From positions 1 through 44,098 of IMG/VR virus record IMGVR_UViG_3300032285_002971: DNA of 44,098 nt; one strand, given 5' to 3'. This document shows, piece after piece, positions 25,649 through 34,505 of the stretch. A model generated the notes under the pieces. It ran no database searches, had not been told where the DNA came from, and saw only the letters and a program-made list of their open reading frames with translations. This stretch comes from a virus. Within the stretch, counting starts at the first letter, position 1. Each line of letters starts with the position of its first letter. A program made the position numbers and the translations under genes.

Positions 25649-28340
25649 TTGCAACTACTGTTCCTGTAACCCCTGCTGCTGTGGCGCTCAAGGCGTCACA
25701 GTTATTCCTTCTTCCCCAATTGTTGTAACGGTTAATCCGTCAACACAAACAATTACCAACCCAGGCCCTATAACAGTTGTACCTGCTATTCAAGGCGCCA
25801 CAGGTATTCAAGGGCCACAAGGTTTTGGTTATGCGCAGATGCAAGGTGTTCAGGGACCGCAAGGTATCCAAGGCGGACCTGGCGCACAAGGAATTCAAGG
25901 CGTTCAAGGACGCACAGGTACGCAGGGTCTACAAGGATTTGGTTACGCGCAACAACGTGGTGCTCAAGGTACTCAAGGAACATATGGCGCTCAAGGTGTT
26001 GCCGGTACATCTGTAACCATTCTTGGTTCGTATAACTCTGAAGCAGAACTTATTGCCGCGCACCCCACAGGTAGCAATGGCGACGGTTACATCATTGACC
26101 CATATCTATATGTTTGGATTGATACTGCTTGGGTTAACGTAGGTGTTGTTCAAGGTCCTCAAGGTACGCAGGGAACTCAAGGCATTCAAGGTGTGCAAGG
26201 CACACAAGGTTTGCAAGGTGTTCAGGGTGAAACAGGAATCCAAGGATTTGATGGAATACAGGGTACTCAAGGAGTACAAGGTGACCAAGGGGTTCAAGGT
26301 TTACAAGGTTTTGACGGCATTCAGGGAACGCAAGGTTTGCAAGGCGACCAGGGTATCCAAGGCATTCAAGGATTTGATGGTACTCAAGGCACACAGGGTT
26401 TACAAGGTGACCAAGGAATTCAAGGGCTGCAAGGCTTTGATGGAACGCAAGGAACACAAGGTCTACAAGGAGACCAAGGTGTTCAAGGTGAAATTGGTAT
26501 TCAAGGACTTGATGGACTACAAGGTTTTGATGGCGCACAAGGCACTCAGGGTCTACAAGGTGAAACAGGTTTACAAGGTTTCACAGGTATACAAGGAGCT
26601 GATGGTTATCTAGGCGCGGATGGTGCGCAAGGAACGCAAGGCACGCAAGGTGTTCAAGGAAGTAACGGACTCCAAGGTACTCAAGGATTACAAGGCGTAC
26701 AAGGCGCACAGGGCGTACAAGGTGCTCAAGGTTTACAGGGAACACAAGGCACGCAAGGAACTCAAGGAAATCAAGGTGTTCAAGGAGTTCAAGGCTTACA
26801 AGGGCTTCAAGGTGTTCAAGGTATTCAAGGAGTTCAAGGCCCTGCAAATTTAAACAACGCTCACCTTTCAGTTTCTTTAGCAACTGCAGCGGTTCTTCCT
26901 AACTCACCTACTTACACAGCAGGAACAACAGATGCTTCTGGTGGAACTGGTATTGGCGCTTATTTACAAGCAACAACTTTTGGTGCTCTTGTAGTTGATG
27001 GCGTAACAGTAACCTCAGTTGGACAACGTATTTTGGTTAAAGACCAAGTAACAACAACCAATAACGGAATCTATGTAGTAACTACTATTGGTAATGGCTC
27101 CACTTACTGGAAACTTACTCGTGCCTCTGACTATGACGATAGCAGCACAGGAGAAGTTCAATACGGTGATTTTGTTCTTGTAGTTGCAGGAAACACACAC
27201 TCAGGACAGTCTTGGATTCAATACGCCACTGGTTCACTCTCTGGTGGGGCAATCAAGATTGGCACAGATGCAATCCTTTGGACACAGACTACTGGTACCG
27301 GTGCTCAAGGTGCTACTGGTTCAACTGGTGCTGGTGGAACTATTGCTTACTGGGGTTCTTTCTGGAACACAACAAATGACATTATTTCTAGCACAACAAC
27401 AGCGTATCCATTGCCGCTTAATAGCTCAGACCCTAATAACTTTGGCGTTTCTATACAGAACAGTAGCCAAATTAAGTTCTCTTATGCTGGCGTTTACAAC
27501 ATTCAGTTCTCTGCACAGATAAAAAACACCGATACTCAAATACATGATGCAAGTTTTTGGATAAGATTAAATGGAACAGATGTCGCAGAAACTCGTGGTG
27601 AAATTGCTGTAACATCTTCTCACGGAGGTACTGCAGGGTACACCCTTGCTGCATGGAACTACGTACTTAAATTAGCCGCTAATGATTATGTAGAACTAGT
27701 ATGGCAGTCAGAAAGCACACAAATATCATTAGCAACACTAAGTGCTGGAACAAGTCCTACTTCTCCAACATCACCTTCTCTTATCCTTACAGCAACACAA
27801 GTTGCTTACGCACTTCAAGGTACACAAGGTCTGCAAGGTATTCAAGGACTGCAAGGACTGCAAGGTGCTCAAGGTCTACAAGGTCTACAAGGAATTCAAG
27901 GTCTACAAGGAATTCAAGGGCTTACTGGTTCCACAGGTTCCACAGGAGCAACTGGTTTACAGGGGCTTCAAGGACTGCAAGGTTTACAAGGCACACAAGG
28001 TGTTTTAGGTGCGCAAGGAACTTACTTTGTATCAGCCACTGTTCCAGCATCTCCTGTATCAGGTAATGCTTGGCTAAACACAACAACAGGTCGTCTGTAC
28101 ATTTACGACGGAACTAGTTGGTTTGAGCCGTATAATAATCAAACTGGAGCGCAGGGTACGCAGGGAATTCAGGGACTTCAAGGTTTTGGTTACGCTCAAT
28201 TACAAGGTGTTCAAGGAGTGCAAGGAACACAGGGTATACAAGGCTTAACTGGCGCGGGAACCCAGGGTATTCAAGGTACTGCTGGTCCTGCGGCTACAAC
28301 AGATGATTTGACCGTTTCTATAGTAATGCAACGTTTCTAA
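25641..28340 (+). CDS. Large collagen-like G-x-Q tail fibre
   Basis: An 899-residue protein, TTG start overlapping the previous stop by 8 bases. The N-terminus has seven cysteines in its first 16 residues ([12 protein letters not shown]). Collagen-like G-x-Q triplets run at about 50-115, 168-399, 724-791 and 836-885. Between them are a small beta module ([12 protein letters not shown]...), a fibre module (about 403-553, [15 protein letters not shown]), and a C1q-like jelly-roll (about 564-722: ISFS... ending [11 protein letters not shown]). Glutamine replaces most Pro/Hyp of animal collagen. It is probably a long flexible trimeric fibre that places a C1q-like head near the host. Confidence 0.88.
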   Translation: MTSCNYCSCNPCCCGAQGVTVIPSSPIVVTVNPSTQTITNPGPITVVPAIQGATGIQGPQGFGYAQMQGVQGPQGIQGGPGAQGIQGVQGRTGTQGLQGFGYAQQRGAQGTQGTYGAQGVAGTSVTILGSYNSEAELIAAHPTGSNGDGYIIDPYLYVWIDTAWVNVGVVQGPQGTQGTQGIQGVQGTQGLQGVQGETGIQGFDGIQGTQGVQGDQGVQGLQGFDGIQGTQGLQGDQGIQGIQGFDGTQGTQGLQGDQGIQGLQGFDGTQGTQGLQGDQGVQGEIGIQGLDGLQGFDGAQGTQGLQGETGLQGFTGIQGADGYLGADGAQGTQGTQGVQGSNGLQGTQGLQGVQGAQGVQGAQGLQGTQGTQGTQGNQGVQGVQGLQGLQGVQGIQGVQGPANLNNAHLSVSLATAAVLPNSPTYTAGTTDASGGTGIGAYLQATTFGALVVDGVTVTSVGQRILVKDQVTTTNNGIYVVTTIGNGSTYWKLTRASDYDDSSTGEVQYGDFVLVVAGNTHSGQSWIQYATGSLSGGAIKIGTDAILWTQTTGTGAQGATGSTGAGGTIAYWGSFWNTTNDIISSTTTAYPLPLNSSDPNNFGVSIQNSSQIKFSYAGVYNIQFSAQIKNTDTQIHDASFWIRLNGTDVAETRGEIAVTSSHGGTAGYTLAAWNYVLKLAANDYVELVWQSESTQISLATLSAGTSPTSPTSPSLILTATQVAYALQGTQGLQGIQGLQGLQGAQGLQGLQGIQGLQGIQGLTGSTGSTGATGLQGLQGLQGLQGTQGVLGAQGTYFVSATVPASPVSGNAWLNTTTGRLYIYDGTSWFEPYNNQTGAQGTQGIQGLQGFGYAQLQGVQGVQGTQGIQGLTGAGTQGIQGTAGPAATTDDLTVSIVMQRF

Positions 28341-28350
28341 GGAGTAAGTA

Positions 28351-28659
28351 ATGGCTACTACAACATCAAAGGTTCTCTACCGCGGAGCAGCCTCTACGAC
28401 AACAACAACTACTCTTTATACTGTTCCGTCTTTAACTACTACTGTAGTAACTGACATTATTGTTACCAACACCGCCGGAACTGCCGGCTCATTCACTCTT
28501 AACTTAGCTGGCGTAAACCTTGCTACTACCGTAACTGTTGGCGCCTACGACTCAACTGTTATTCCTATGAAGCAAACCCTTGTGGCTACTAACACCATCA
28601 CTGGAGGAGCGTCCGCAACCACTATCAACTTCCACATATCGGGCGTTGAAATCGCGTAA
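28351..28659 (+). CDS. Small beta-rich fibre protein, paralogue of 32637-32951
   Basis: A 102-residue Thr-rich protein with LYTVPSLTTTVVTDIIVTN and a final NFHISGVEIA. The paralogue at 32637-32951 shares LYTVP, V-T-x-I-V-V-T-N-T and exactly the end NFHISGVEIA. Alternating Thr/Val/Ile point to a beta-sandwich. It follows the collagen-like fibre by 10 bases with AAGGAG. It may cap or decorate a fibre. Confidence 0.65.
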   Translation: MATTTSKVLYRGAASTTTTTTLYTVPSLTTTVVTDIIVTNTAGTAGSFTLNLAGVNLATTVTVGAYDSTVIPMKQTLVATNTITGGASATTINFHISGVEIA

Positions 28660-29285
28660 TGGACATTTATAAGCTTTCTAATGCGGGAGGTCTAACTACC
28701 AAAACGCGTTACTCAAGTATGCTGGCAGGTAATACAGTATGGAATCCGTATTCTGTTACTGGCTCATATGACTCTTTGGCAACTGTAACATTAAGCGCAA
28801 ATCAGTCATCTATTGTATTTAGTAATATTCCTAGCACGTATGCTCATCTTCAAATTCGTGCAATATTTAGAAATACAAATTCAGGCACAGGTGTTGACTG
28901 GGTTGATATGCAACTTAATGGAGATACTGGTTCAAATTATAAAGCACATTATCTTATCGGAGATGGCGGTTCCGCATCAGCCGCAGTAAGCGGATTAACA
29001 ACAGGAATGATTACCGCGTTAGGTAATCCCAATAGTGGCAATACAGCAAATGCTTTTGGTGCTGGAATCTTTGATATTCTTGATTATGCAAATACAAACA
29101 AATATAAAACTGTACGTACTTTACACGGATTAAGCAACAATGCAACAAGTGAAAACTATGTTGGAATTAACTCTGGTTTATGGATGAGTACTGCTGCTAT
29201 TACATCTATTACTTTATATAACAATACGGGTGGTGCAAATTTTGCTCCATATTCTTCCTTCGCACTATACGGGGTGAAAGCATAA
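28659..29285 (+). CDS. Fibre protein with beta module type 1, 208 aa
   Basis: A 208-residue protein starting in a TAATG overlap. The module at about 40-208 (SSIVFSNIPSTYAHLQIRAI, LNGDTGSNYKAHYL, DILDYANTNKYKTVRTL, SGLWMSTAAITSITLY, SSFALYGVKA) recurs in the N-termini of 29285-30640 and 30640-32016. It lacks the glycine-rich domain. Probably a fibre or tail-surface protein; the role is inferred from the module sharing. Confidence 0.65.
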   Translation: MDIYKLSNAGGLTTKTRYSSMLAGNTVWNPYSVTGSYDSLATVTLSANQSSIVFSNIPSTYAHLQIRAIFRNTNSGTGVDWVDMQLNGDTGSNYKAHYLIGDGGSASAAVSGLTTGMITALGNPNSGNTANAFGAGIFDILDYANTNKYKTVRTLHGLSNNATSENYVGINSGLWMSTAAITSITLYNNTGGANFAPYSSFALYGVKA

Positions 29286-30640
29286 TGGCTACTAATACAT
29301 ATGTTGCGCTTCAAACACAGACGCTTAGTTCAAATACAGCGGCTGTTACTTTTTCATCTATACCATCTGGTTATACAGATTTAGTTATTGTATTTAACGG
29401 TTCATTATCAAGCGCAAACTCTCCTGCTTATAGAATTAATGGAGATACCGCTAGCAATTATTCAGCAACAGATATGACTGGTGATGGTTCTTCTGCTCAA
29501 AGCGCAAGAAATAGCAGTGTTGCTTGGGGTACATTGGGTGGTATGTTTGCAACAGTAACTGCTGGTAATCAATTTTCAATGATTATCAATGTTATGAATT
29601 ATGCAAATACAACAACATACAAAACTGTTATGACTAGAACCTCAGTTGCTGGTCAAATGTCAGAAGCGTCAGTTAGTCTTTGGCGTAGCACGGCAGCAGT
29701 AACTTCATTTACAGTGCAGGGATATAACAATGGTGGAGCATATGCCACAGGCTCAACCTTCACCCTATACGGCATCGCAGCCGAAGGACAGGGTTATGCC
29801 ACAGGCGGTTTGATTACCTCCGACGCTAATTACTATTACCACGCTTTTACTTCATCAGGAACGTTTACTCCAAGCAAAGCACTTACTGCTGACATCCTTG
29901 TTGTTGCTGGCGGTGGTGGCGGCTCAGGCTCTGGAGCAGGTGCTGGTGGCTTATTGACTTTTGCTTCTCAATCTCTTACTAGCGGAACAAGTTATACTTG
30001 CACTGTTGGTGCTGGCGGTGCTGGCTCATCCAATGGACAATCAGCAAATGGTTCTAACGGTGGCAACTCACAGTTTGGCGCATTAACCGCAACAGTGGGT
30101 GGCGGTGCTGGTGTTTACACTGGCGGTAGTTTACTTAATGGTCTTAGCGGTGGTTCTGGCTCAGGTGGAACGCAAGGTGGTGGCTCAGGTTCTGGTGCAG
30201 GCTTGGGCGGCGCTGGCACTTCAGGTCAAGGCTATGCAGGCGGTGCCTCTTACACATTTACGGCATCATCATCTTCATCAGGCGGTGGCGGTGGAGCAGG
30301 TGGAGTCGGTGGAAACGCACCATCTGTAAACTCTGCTGGAGTTGGCGGAGTCGGTTACACATCATCTCTTATTAACGCAATGGCTTTAGCAACTGGTACT
30401 GGTCAACTATCAAGTGGTAATTACTACTACGCTGGTGGTGGAGGCGGTGGCTATTATGTCAATGGCTCCGCCGTAGCAGGTGGACTTGGTGGTGGTGGTA
30501 CTGGCTCATCTAACAATGCTGCTGGTTCATCAGCGCTAGCAAACACAGGCGGTGGTGGTGGTGGATATTATTCAGAAACCTATAAAACTGCTGTGTACAA
30601 CGGTGGCTCAGGCGTAATCATAGTTAGGTACCCAAGATAA
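29285..30640 (+). CDS. Beta-module plus glycine-rich adhesin, 451 aa
   Basis: A 451-residue protein with the shared beta module at about 1-165 (VTFSSIPSGYTDLVIVFNGS, INGDTASNYSATDM, STFTLYGIAAE) and a glycine-rich domain at about 175-451. The latter opens with GGLITSDANYYYHAFTSSG, has long Gly/Ser/Ala repeats, and closes with GGSGVIIVRYPR. The glycine-rich domain is like those of T-even-type receptor-binding adhesins, where polyglycine sandwich loops bind receptors. It starts and stops with TAATG overlaps in a four-gene coupled run. Confidence 0.72.
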   Translation: MATNTYVALQTQTLSSNTAAVTFSSIPSGYTDLVIVFNGSLSSANSPAYRINGDTASNYSATDMTGDGSSAQSARNSSVAWGTLGGMFATVTAGNQFSMIINVMNYANTTTYKTVMTRTSVAGQMSEASVSLWRSTAAVTSFTVQGYNNGGAYATGSTFTLYGIAAEGQGYATGGLITSDANYYYHAFTSSGTFTPSKALTADILVVAGGGGGSGSGAGAGGLLTFASQSLTSGTSYTCTVGAGGAGSSNGQSANGSNGGNSQFGALTATVGGGAGVYTGGSLLNGLSGGSGSGGTQGGGSGSGAGLGGAGTSGQGYAGGASYTFTASSSSSGGGGGAGGVGGNAPSVNSAGVGGVGYTSSLINAMALATGTGQLSSGNYYYAGGGGGGYYVNGSAVAGGLGGGGTGSSNNAAGSSALANTGGGGGGYYSETYKTAVYNGGSGVIIVRYPR

Positions 30641-32016
30641 TGGCAGCAAACTACGTTCTCCTTGAAAAGATAACAGTCGGCGCAACCAAGGCTGCTTCGA
30701 TTACTTTTAATAACATTCCTCAAACTGGTTACACTGACTTAAAATTGGTTATGTCTACACGCCTTGATTCAGCATCAGGTGCAAACTTTAACTATGTTAA
30801 ATTTAATGGAAGTTCAACTGGATTTACCATTAGAACATTAGAAGGCAGTGGCAATGGCGCAGGTTCAGGAAGCGGTTCTACTGGCAATGCTGGACTAGAT
30901 GAAGGCACAAGTTACACCGCTAATACATTTTCCAGTACTGATATTTATATTCCCAATTATACATCCAGTAATTACAAATCCTATAGCGTAGAAACCGTTA
31001 CTGAAAATAATGCGACTGCTGCTTATATGGAAATGGTTGCAGGGCTTTGGTCAAATACCGCTGCTATCACAAGCGTAACGGTTTACCCTGACACTGGTGG
31101 GCGTAACTATGTTCAATACTCAACCTTCGCCCTCTACGGCCTAGCCGCAGTCGGCGCTACTCCAGCTATTGATCCAAAGGCTACTGGCGGAGATATCATT
31201 CAGACCGATGGCACATACTGGTACCACGCCTTCTTGTCCTCTGGAACATTTACTCCGAAGGCCGGACTTACTTGTGATTATCTTGTTATTGCAGGCGGCG
31301 GTGGAGGAGGCGGGGGCTGGGAAGGTGCTGGTGGAGGAGCAGGAGGACTTCGCTCTACAGTAACTGCTACAGGAGGTGGCGGAACACTTGAACCCGCTAT
31401 ATCTTTAAATTCTGGGACGGCGTATACCGTTACTATTGGCGCAGGTGGAGCTGGAGGCGCTTCAGGTAATAACTTGCACGGTACTCAAGGTTCTAATTCT
31501 GTTTTTTCTACTATTACCTCGATAGGTGGCGGTTACGGAGCTTCGGGAGCAAACTTAGAAAACGGCGGTAGTGGAGGTTCTGGCGGTGGAACTGGACGCC
31601 AAGGAACTGGTGGAACCGGAACTTCTGGTCAAGGTTATGCTGGCGGATATAACACAACCTTCACACCAACTGGTGCTTATGCAACTGGTGGTGGTGGTGG
31701 AGCTGGTCAAGTTGGAGGTAATTCCAGTGCAGATAGCTCTGCTGGTGCTGGAGGCGCTGGCGTATCAATACCATCATTTGCTTCCGCTACCTCTACTGGA
31801 GTCAGCAATTATTATGCTGGCGGTGGTGGTGGTGCTGCTTACACCGGTTCTACTAATGGAGCTGGAGGAGCGGGTGGCGGCGGAGCTGGTAACTATAGTA
31901 CTCCTACAACAGGAACTGCTAATACTGGCGGTGGCGGTGGTGGTGCTCGTATTGATACTGGTGCTGGAGCAGCAGGCGGGTCTGGTTTAGTAATTATTAG
32001 ATACTCAAGAACATAA
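30640..32016 (+). CDS. Beta-module plus glycine-rich adhesin, 458 aa
   Basis: A 458-residue paralogue of its neighbour: beta module (about 1-172: SITFNNIPQTGYTDLKLVMS, GLWSNTAAITSVTVYPDTGG, STFALYGLAAVG), then GGDIIQTDGTYWYHAFLSSG and a glycine-rich domain ending GGSGLVIIRYSRT. The glycine-rich half is 40 percent or more Gly by eye. Different Gly-rich loop sequences from the neighbour suggest divergent receptor specificities. Function inferred: host recognition at a fibre or spike tip. Confidence 0.72.
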   Translation: MAANYVLLEKITVGATKAASITFNNIPQTGYTDLKLVMSTRLDSASGANFNYVKFNGSSTGFTIRTLEGSGNGAGSGSGSTGNAGLDEGTSYTANTFSSTDIYIPNYTSSNYKSYSVETVTENNATAAYMEMVAGLWSNTAAITSVTVYPDTGGRNYVQYSTFALYGLAAVGATPAIDPKATGGDIIQTDGTYWYHAFLSSGTFTPKAGLTCDYLVIAGGGGGGGGWEGAGGGAGGLRSTVTATGGGGTLEPAISLNSGTAYTVTIGAGGAGGASGNNLHGTQGSNSVFSTITSIGGGYGASGANLENGGSGGSGGGTGRQGTGGTGTSGQGYAGGYNTTFTPTGAYATGGGGGAGQVGGNSSADSSAGAGGAGVSIPSFASATSTGVSNYYAGGGGGAAYTGSTNGAGGAGGGGAGNYSTPTTGTANTGGGGGGARIDTGAGAAGGSGLVIIRYSRT

Positions 32017-32025
32017 GGAGAAACA

Positions 32026-32253
32026 ATGACAGATAAAAAGATTATCGTTGACTGCTCTACTGGGATAGTAACAGAAGTAGAATTGACTGCTGAAGAAATT
32101 CAGCAACGTGAACTAGAGGCTATTGCAGCGGCTACAGCTAAGGCTGAAGCTGATGCTAGGGCTGAAGCTGAGGCGGACGCCAAGCTTAATGCTCAGGCAA
32201 AGCTTGCTGCGCTAGGACTTACTCCAGAAGAAATTGCAGCACTAATTAAATAG
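32026..32253 (+). CDS. Small fibre-linked protein with Ala-rich helix, 75 aa
   Basis: A 75-residue protein with AAGGAG before the ATG. The first 18 residues are strand-like (KKIIVDCSTGIVTEVEL), followed by a long amphipathic helix rich in Ala/Glu (about 20-68, QRELEAIAAATAKAEADARA). This form resembles short proteins accompanying phage fibre genes, some proposed as assembly chaperones. Exact function is unknown. Confidence 0.6.
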   Translation: MTDKKIIVDCSTGIVTEVELTAEEIQQRELEAIAAATAKAEADARAEAEADAKLNAQAKLAALGLTPEEIAALIK

Positions 32254-32273
32254 TTTAAAGAAGCGGATAAAAA

Positions 32274-32636
32274 ATGCCTATTAGCTTTCCAACAACAGGG
32301 TTAGTAACTAATGTTACGACCTATACCTACCTGGGTCATACCTGGTTGTGGAACGGCACTACTTGGGATTCCACAGGAACTATCCAAGGACTTCAAGGAA
32401 CTCAAGGTATTACTGGCCTACAAGGGACTGTAGGGCTTCAAGGCAATACCGGTAACGCTGGAACAACAATAGTTACAGCTAAAGGCGATTTGATTGTTGG
32501 AACAGCGTCATCAACAGTAACTAACCAAGCAATAGGCGGAAACTACCAAACACTTATTGCTGACTCAGCGGTAACTAATGGGTTACGATGGGGAGACGAT
32601 TTGAGACTATTAGATATTATGGGAGCGAACCTTTAA
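32274..32636 (+). CDS. Short collagen-like fibre protein, 120 aa
   Basis: A 120-residue protein with an N-terminal beta segment (LVTNVTTYTYLGHTWLWNG), a short collagen-like G-x-Q/T stretch (about 39-63), then VTAKGDLIVGTASSTV ... IADSAVTNGLRWGD, a diverged copy of the module in 8797-9507. It ends one base before the next ATG. It may be a small fibre or capping protein of the collagen-like shaft. Confidence 0.65.
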   Translation: MPISFPTTGLVTNVTTYTYLGHTWLWNGTTWDSTGTIQGLQGTQGITGLQGTVGLQGNTGNAGTTIVTAKGDLIVGTASSTVTNQAIGGNYQTLIADSAVTNGLRWGDDLRLLDIMGANL

Positions 32637-32951
32637 ATGGCAATTACAGTAAAAGCCTTAACACGTGCAGCGGCGGCAACATCAAGCGCTACCCTATATA
32701 CAGTACCTAACTCAAGCACAACTACTATTGTTACTAACATTGTAGTAACTAATACCGCAGCCACTTCAGCCACATTTACTATTAACATTGACTCTGTAGC
32801 GATATTAAGCGGAGTTTCACTTGCTGCTAATACTTCGGCTTTCTTTGACCTTAAGCAGGTAATACCAGCTAATGCTACCCCTAAAACAATTACTGGTTTA
32901 GCTTCCGCAACTACTGTTAACTTTCATATCAGTGGCGTAGAGATAGCGTAA
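32637..32951 (+). CDS. Small beta-rich fibre protein, paralogue of 28351-28659
   Basis: A 104-residue Thr/Ala/Ser-rich protein with LYTVPNSSTTTIVTNIVVTN and the end NFHISGVEIA shared with 28351-28659. The rest has diverged, so the duplication is old. It lies one base after the collagen-like 32274 gene, and both paralogues follow a collagen-bearing gene in the same order, which suggests a fibre-plus-cap cassette copied once. Confidence 0.65.
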   Translation: MAITVKALTRAAAATSSATLYTVPNSSTTTIVTNIVVTNTAATSATFTINIDSVAILSGVSLAANTSAFFDLKQVIPANATPKTITGLASATTVNFHISGVEIA

Positions 32952-32957
32952 TAAACT

Positions 32958-33602
32958 ATGGGCGCAAATATATACCCGGTGCCGGCGTCTACAGCATCTA
33001 TTACTGACCCTACTATCGGCATTCCTACAAACGTAACTTTACGCAACTCGTACACATCAAGCACATCAGGATTATCTTTTCCTGTAACTAACGTCTTTGC
33101 ACTTGTTGTAGGCGGAGGCGGAGCTGGCGGTTGTAGCGGTAGCGGCGGATATTATGGCGGTGGCGGAGGTGGCGGAGTAGTTATGGGCTGGATTCCTGCC
33201 CCAACTTCCGTAACTGTTGGCGCTGGCGCTCCTGGCGTAGGAACTAACCAAGCTGGCGGTTCTGGTGGTTATAGTAAAGCAGGACCGCTTATTGCAGGTG
33301 GCGGCGGCGGTGGCGCAAACTATAACGCTAATGGTGGTCAAGGTTATTATGGTAGTGGTGCAGGATACGGTTACAACGGAACTGCTGGTGGCGGCGCTTA
33401 CTTAAACGCTTATGGCGGTCTTGGTGGACAATATGGAACCGGAAGCGGTGGAGACTATCCAACAGGTCTTTTTACTGGTGGTGGTGTAAGCGGTGGTGCT
33501 GCTGGACAAGCATATAAAACCTCTTATGGATATGGTGGCTACGGACGTAACGGTGGTACATCTGGTTCAGGTGGCGCTGGTTTAGTAGAGATTTACTATT
33601 AA
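32958..33602 (+). CDS. Stand-alone glycine-rich adhesin domain protein, 214 aa
   Basis: A 214-residue protein with a short N-terminal part containing LRNSYTSSTSGLSFPV (about 28-43), then a glycine-rich domain (about 45-214; GGGGAGGCSGSGGYYGGGG, ends GGAGLVEIYY). The N-terminus is like the next gene but unlike the longer adhesins. The Gly-rich domain is the type seen in fibre tips. Probably one of a pair of exchangeable adhesins. Confidence 0.68.
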   Translation: MGANIYPVPASTASITDPTIGIPTNVTLRNSYTSSTSGLSFPVTNVFALVVGGGGAGGCSGSGGYYGGGGGGGVVMGWIPAPTSVTVGAGAPGVGTNQAGGSGGYSKAGPLIAGGGGGGANYNANGGQGYYGSGAGYGYNGTAGGGAYLNAYGGLGGQYGTGSGGDYPTGLFTGGGVSGGAAGQAYKTSYGYGGYGRNGGTSGSGGAGLVEIYY

Positions 33603-33611
33603 GGAGTTCTA

Positions 33612-34274
33612 ATGGGAAGCTCAACTTTTCCTCTTTCATCAGCTGGTGCGGCAATACCTAGTACAGTTTTAGGCGCAGCTCCCGCTGGACTTACTCTTCG
33701 TAATTCATATACATCAAGCACGTCTGGTTTGTCTTTTCCAGTTTCAATGGTTTATGCAATTGTTATTGGAGGAGGCGGCGGTGGAGGAGGCTACCCTAAC
33801 TCTCCGTACGGATATGGCGGCGGTGCAGGTGGACTTGCACAAGGATGGATTCCCGCACCAACCTCAGTGACTGTTGGCGCTGGCGGCGCAGGTGGAGCGA
33901 ACTCTTATGGTGGTACTGGTGGAATGAGCCAAGCAGGATACTTAGTCGCAGGTGGTGGCGGCGGCGGTATGGTAAGCAATGGTTCTGTTACTGCTGGCGG
34001 TGCTGGTGGAGTTAACGCTGGTGCTGGCGGAGGAAACTACACAGCTCCTGTAAACTGGCCTTTAATGGGTAGTGCTGGTTCTCCCCCACTAACAATAGGT
34101 ATTAGTGGTGGTGGCGGACAGCAAACTGGAAGTTTGATAAACGGTGGCGGAAACGTCAACGCTGGAAACGGTGTTGGGTATAAGACCTCTTACGGTTACG
34201 GTGGCGGAGGCACAAGCGGTAACGGAGTTGCTGCTAATGCTGGCGGCGGTGGCCTTGTAGAAATCTATTACTAA
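33612..34274 (+). CDS. Stand-alone glycine-rich adhesin domain protein, 220 aa
   Basis: A 220-residue paralogue of 32958-33602: LRNSYTSSTSGLSFPV is identical in both, then PTSVTVGAG and a glycine-rich domain ending GGGGLVEIYY. The intervening loops differ in sequence and length, as expected for divergent binding loops. The DNA of the identical block differs at synonymous sites, so the copy is not recent. AAGGAG-type sites precede both genes. Confidence 0.68.
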   Translation: MGSSTFPLSSAGAAIPSTVLGAAPAGLTLRNSYTSSTSGLSFPVSMVYAIVIGGGGGGGGYPNSPYGYGGGAGGLAQGWIPAPTSVTVGAGGAGGANSYGGTGGMSQAGYLVAGGGGGGMVSNGSVTAGGAGGVNAGAGGGNYTAPVNWPLMGSAGSPPLTIGISGGGGQQTGSLINGGGNVNAGNGVGYKTSYGYGGGGTSGNGVAANAGGGGLVEIYY

Positions 34275-34285
34275 GGAGAAAAAAT

Positions 34286-34477
34286 ATGGCAATGTTTGCA
34301 GTTATTAGCAACGATAGAGTTGTAAATAAGATTCTTGCGGATACAAAAGCAACCGCGGAAGAAGTGACTGGGTTGACTTGCGTGGAGTTTGACGATACGG
34401 TTGTCGTACGAATTGGCGCAAAGTGGGACGGTACTTCTTTTGAAGAGCTAGAGACAGATGGTGTTCCCCCTCTATAA
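34286..34477 (+). CDS. Hypothetical small fibre-region protein, 63 aa
   Basis: A 63-residue protein with AMFAVISNDRVVNKILADTK, a short helix and a strand-rich middle (TCVEFDDTVVVRIGAKWDGT). It resembles small fibre-assembly or hinge proteins that follow adhesin genes in phages, but only loosely. AAGGAG precedes the ATG. It closes the second fibre cluster. Confidence 0.55.
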   Translation: MAMFAVISNDRVVNKILADTKATAEEVTGLTCVEFDDTVVVRIGAKWDGTSFEELETDGVPPL

Positions 34478-34505
34478 ACCTAGCAGTTAAGCATCGGAGC
34501 ATAAA

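Noticed and set aside
26134-26883. Several open frames in other phases across the collagen-like tracts
   Set aside because: They come from the repeated GGn-nnn-CAR codons; products are Lys/Val or Leu/His low-complexity shadows.
25790-28295. Repetitive DNA that might look like a CRISPR or tandem-repeat array
   Set aside because: The repeat is the 9-base G-x-Q codon pattern in frame through a coding region; there are no constant repeats with unique spacers.
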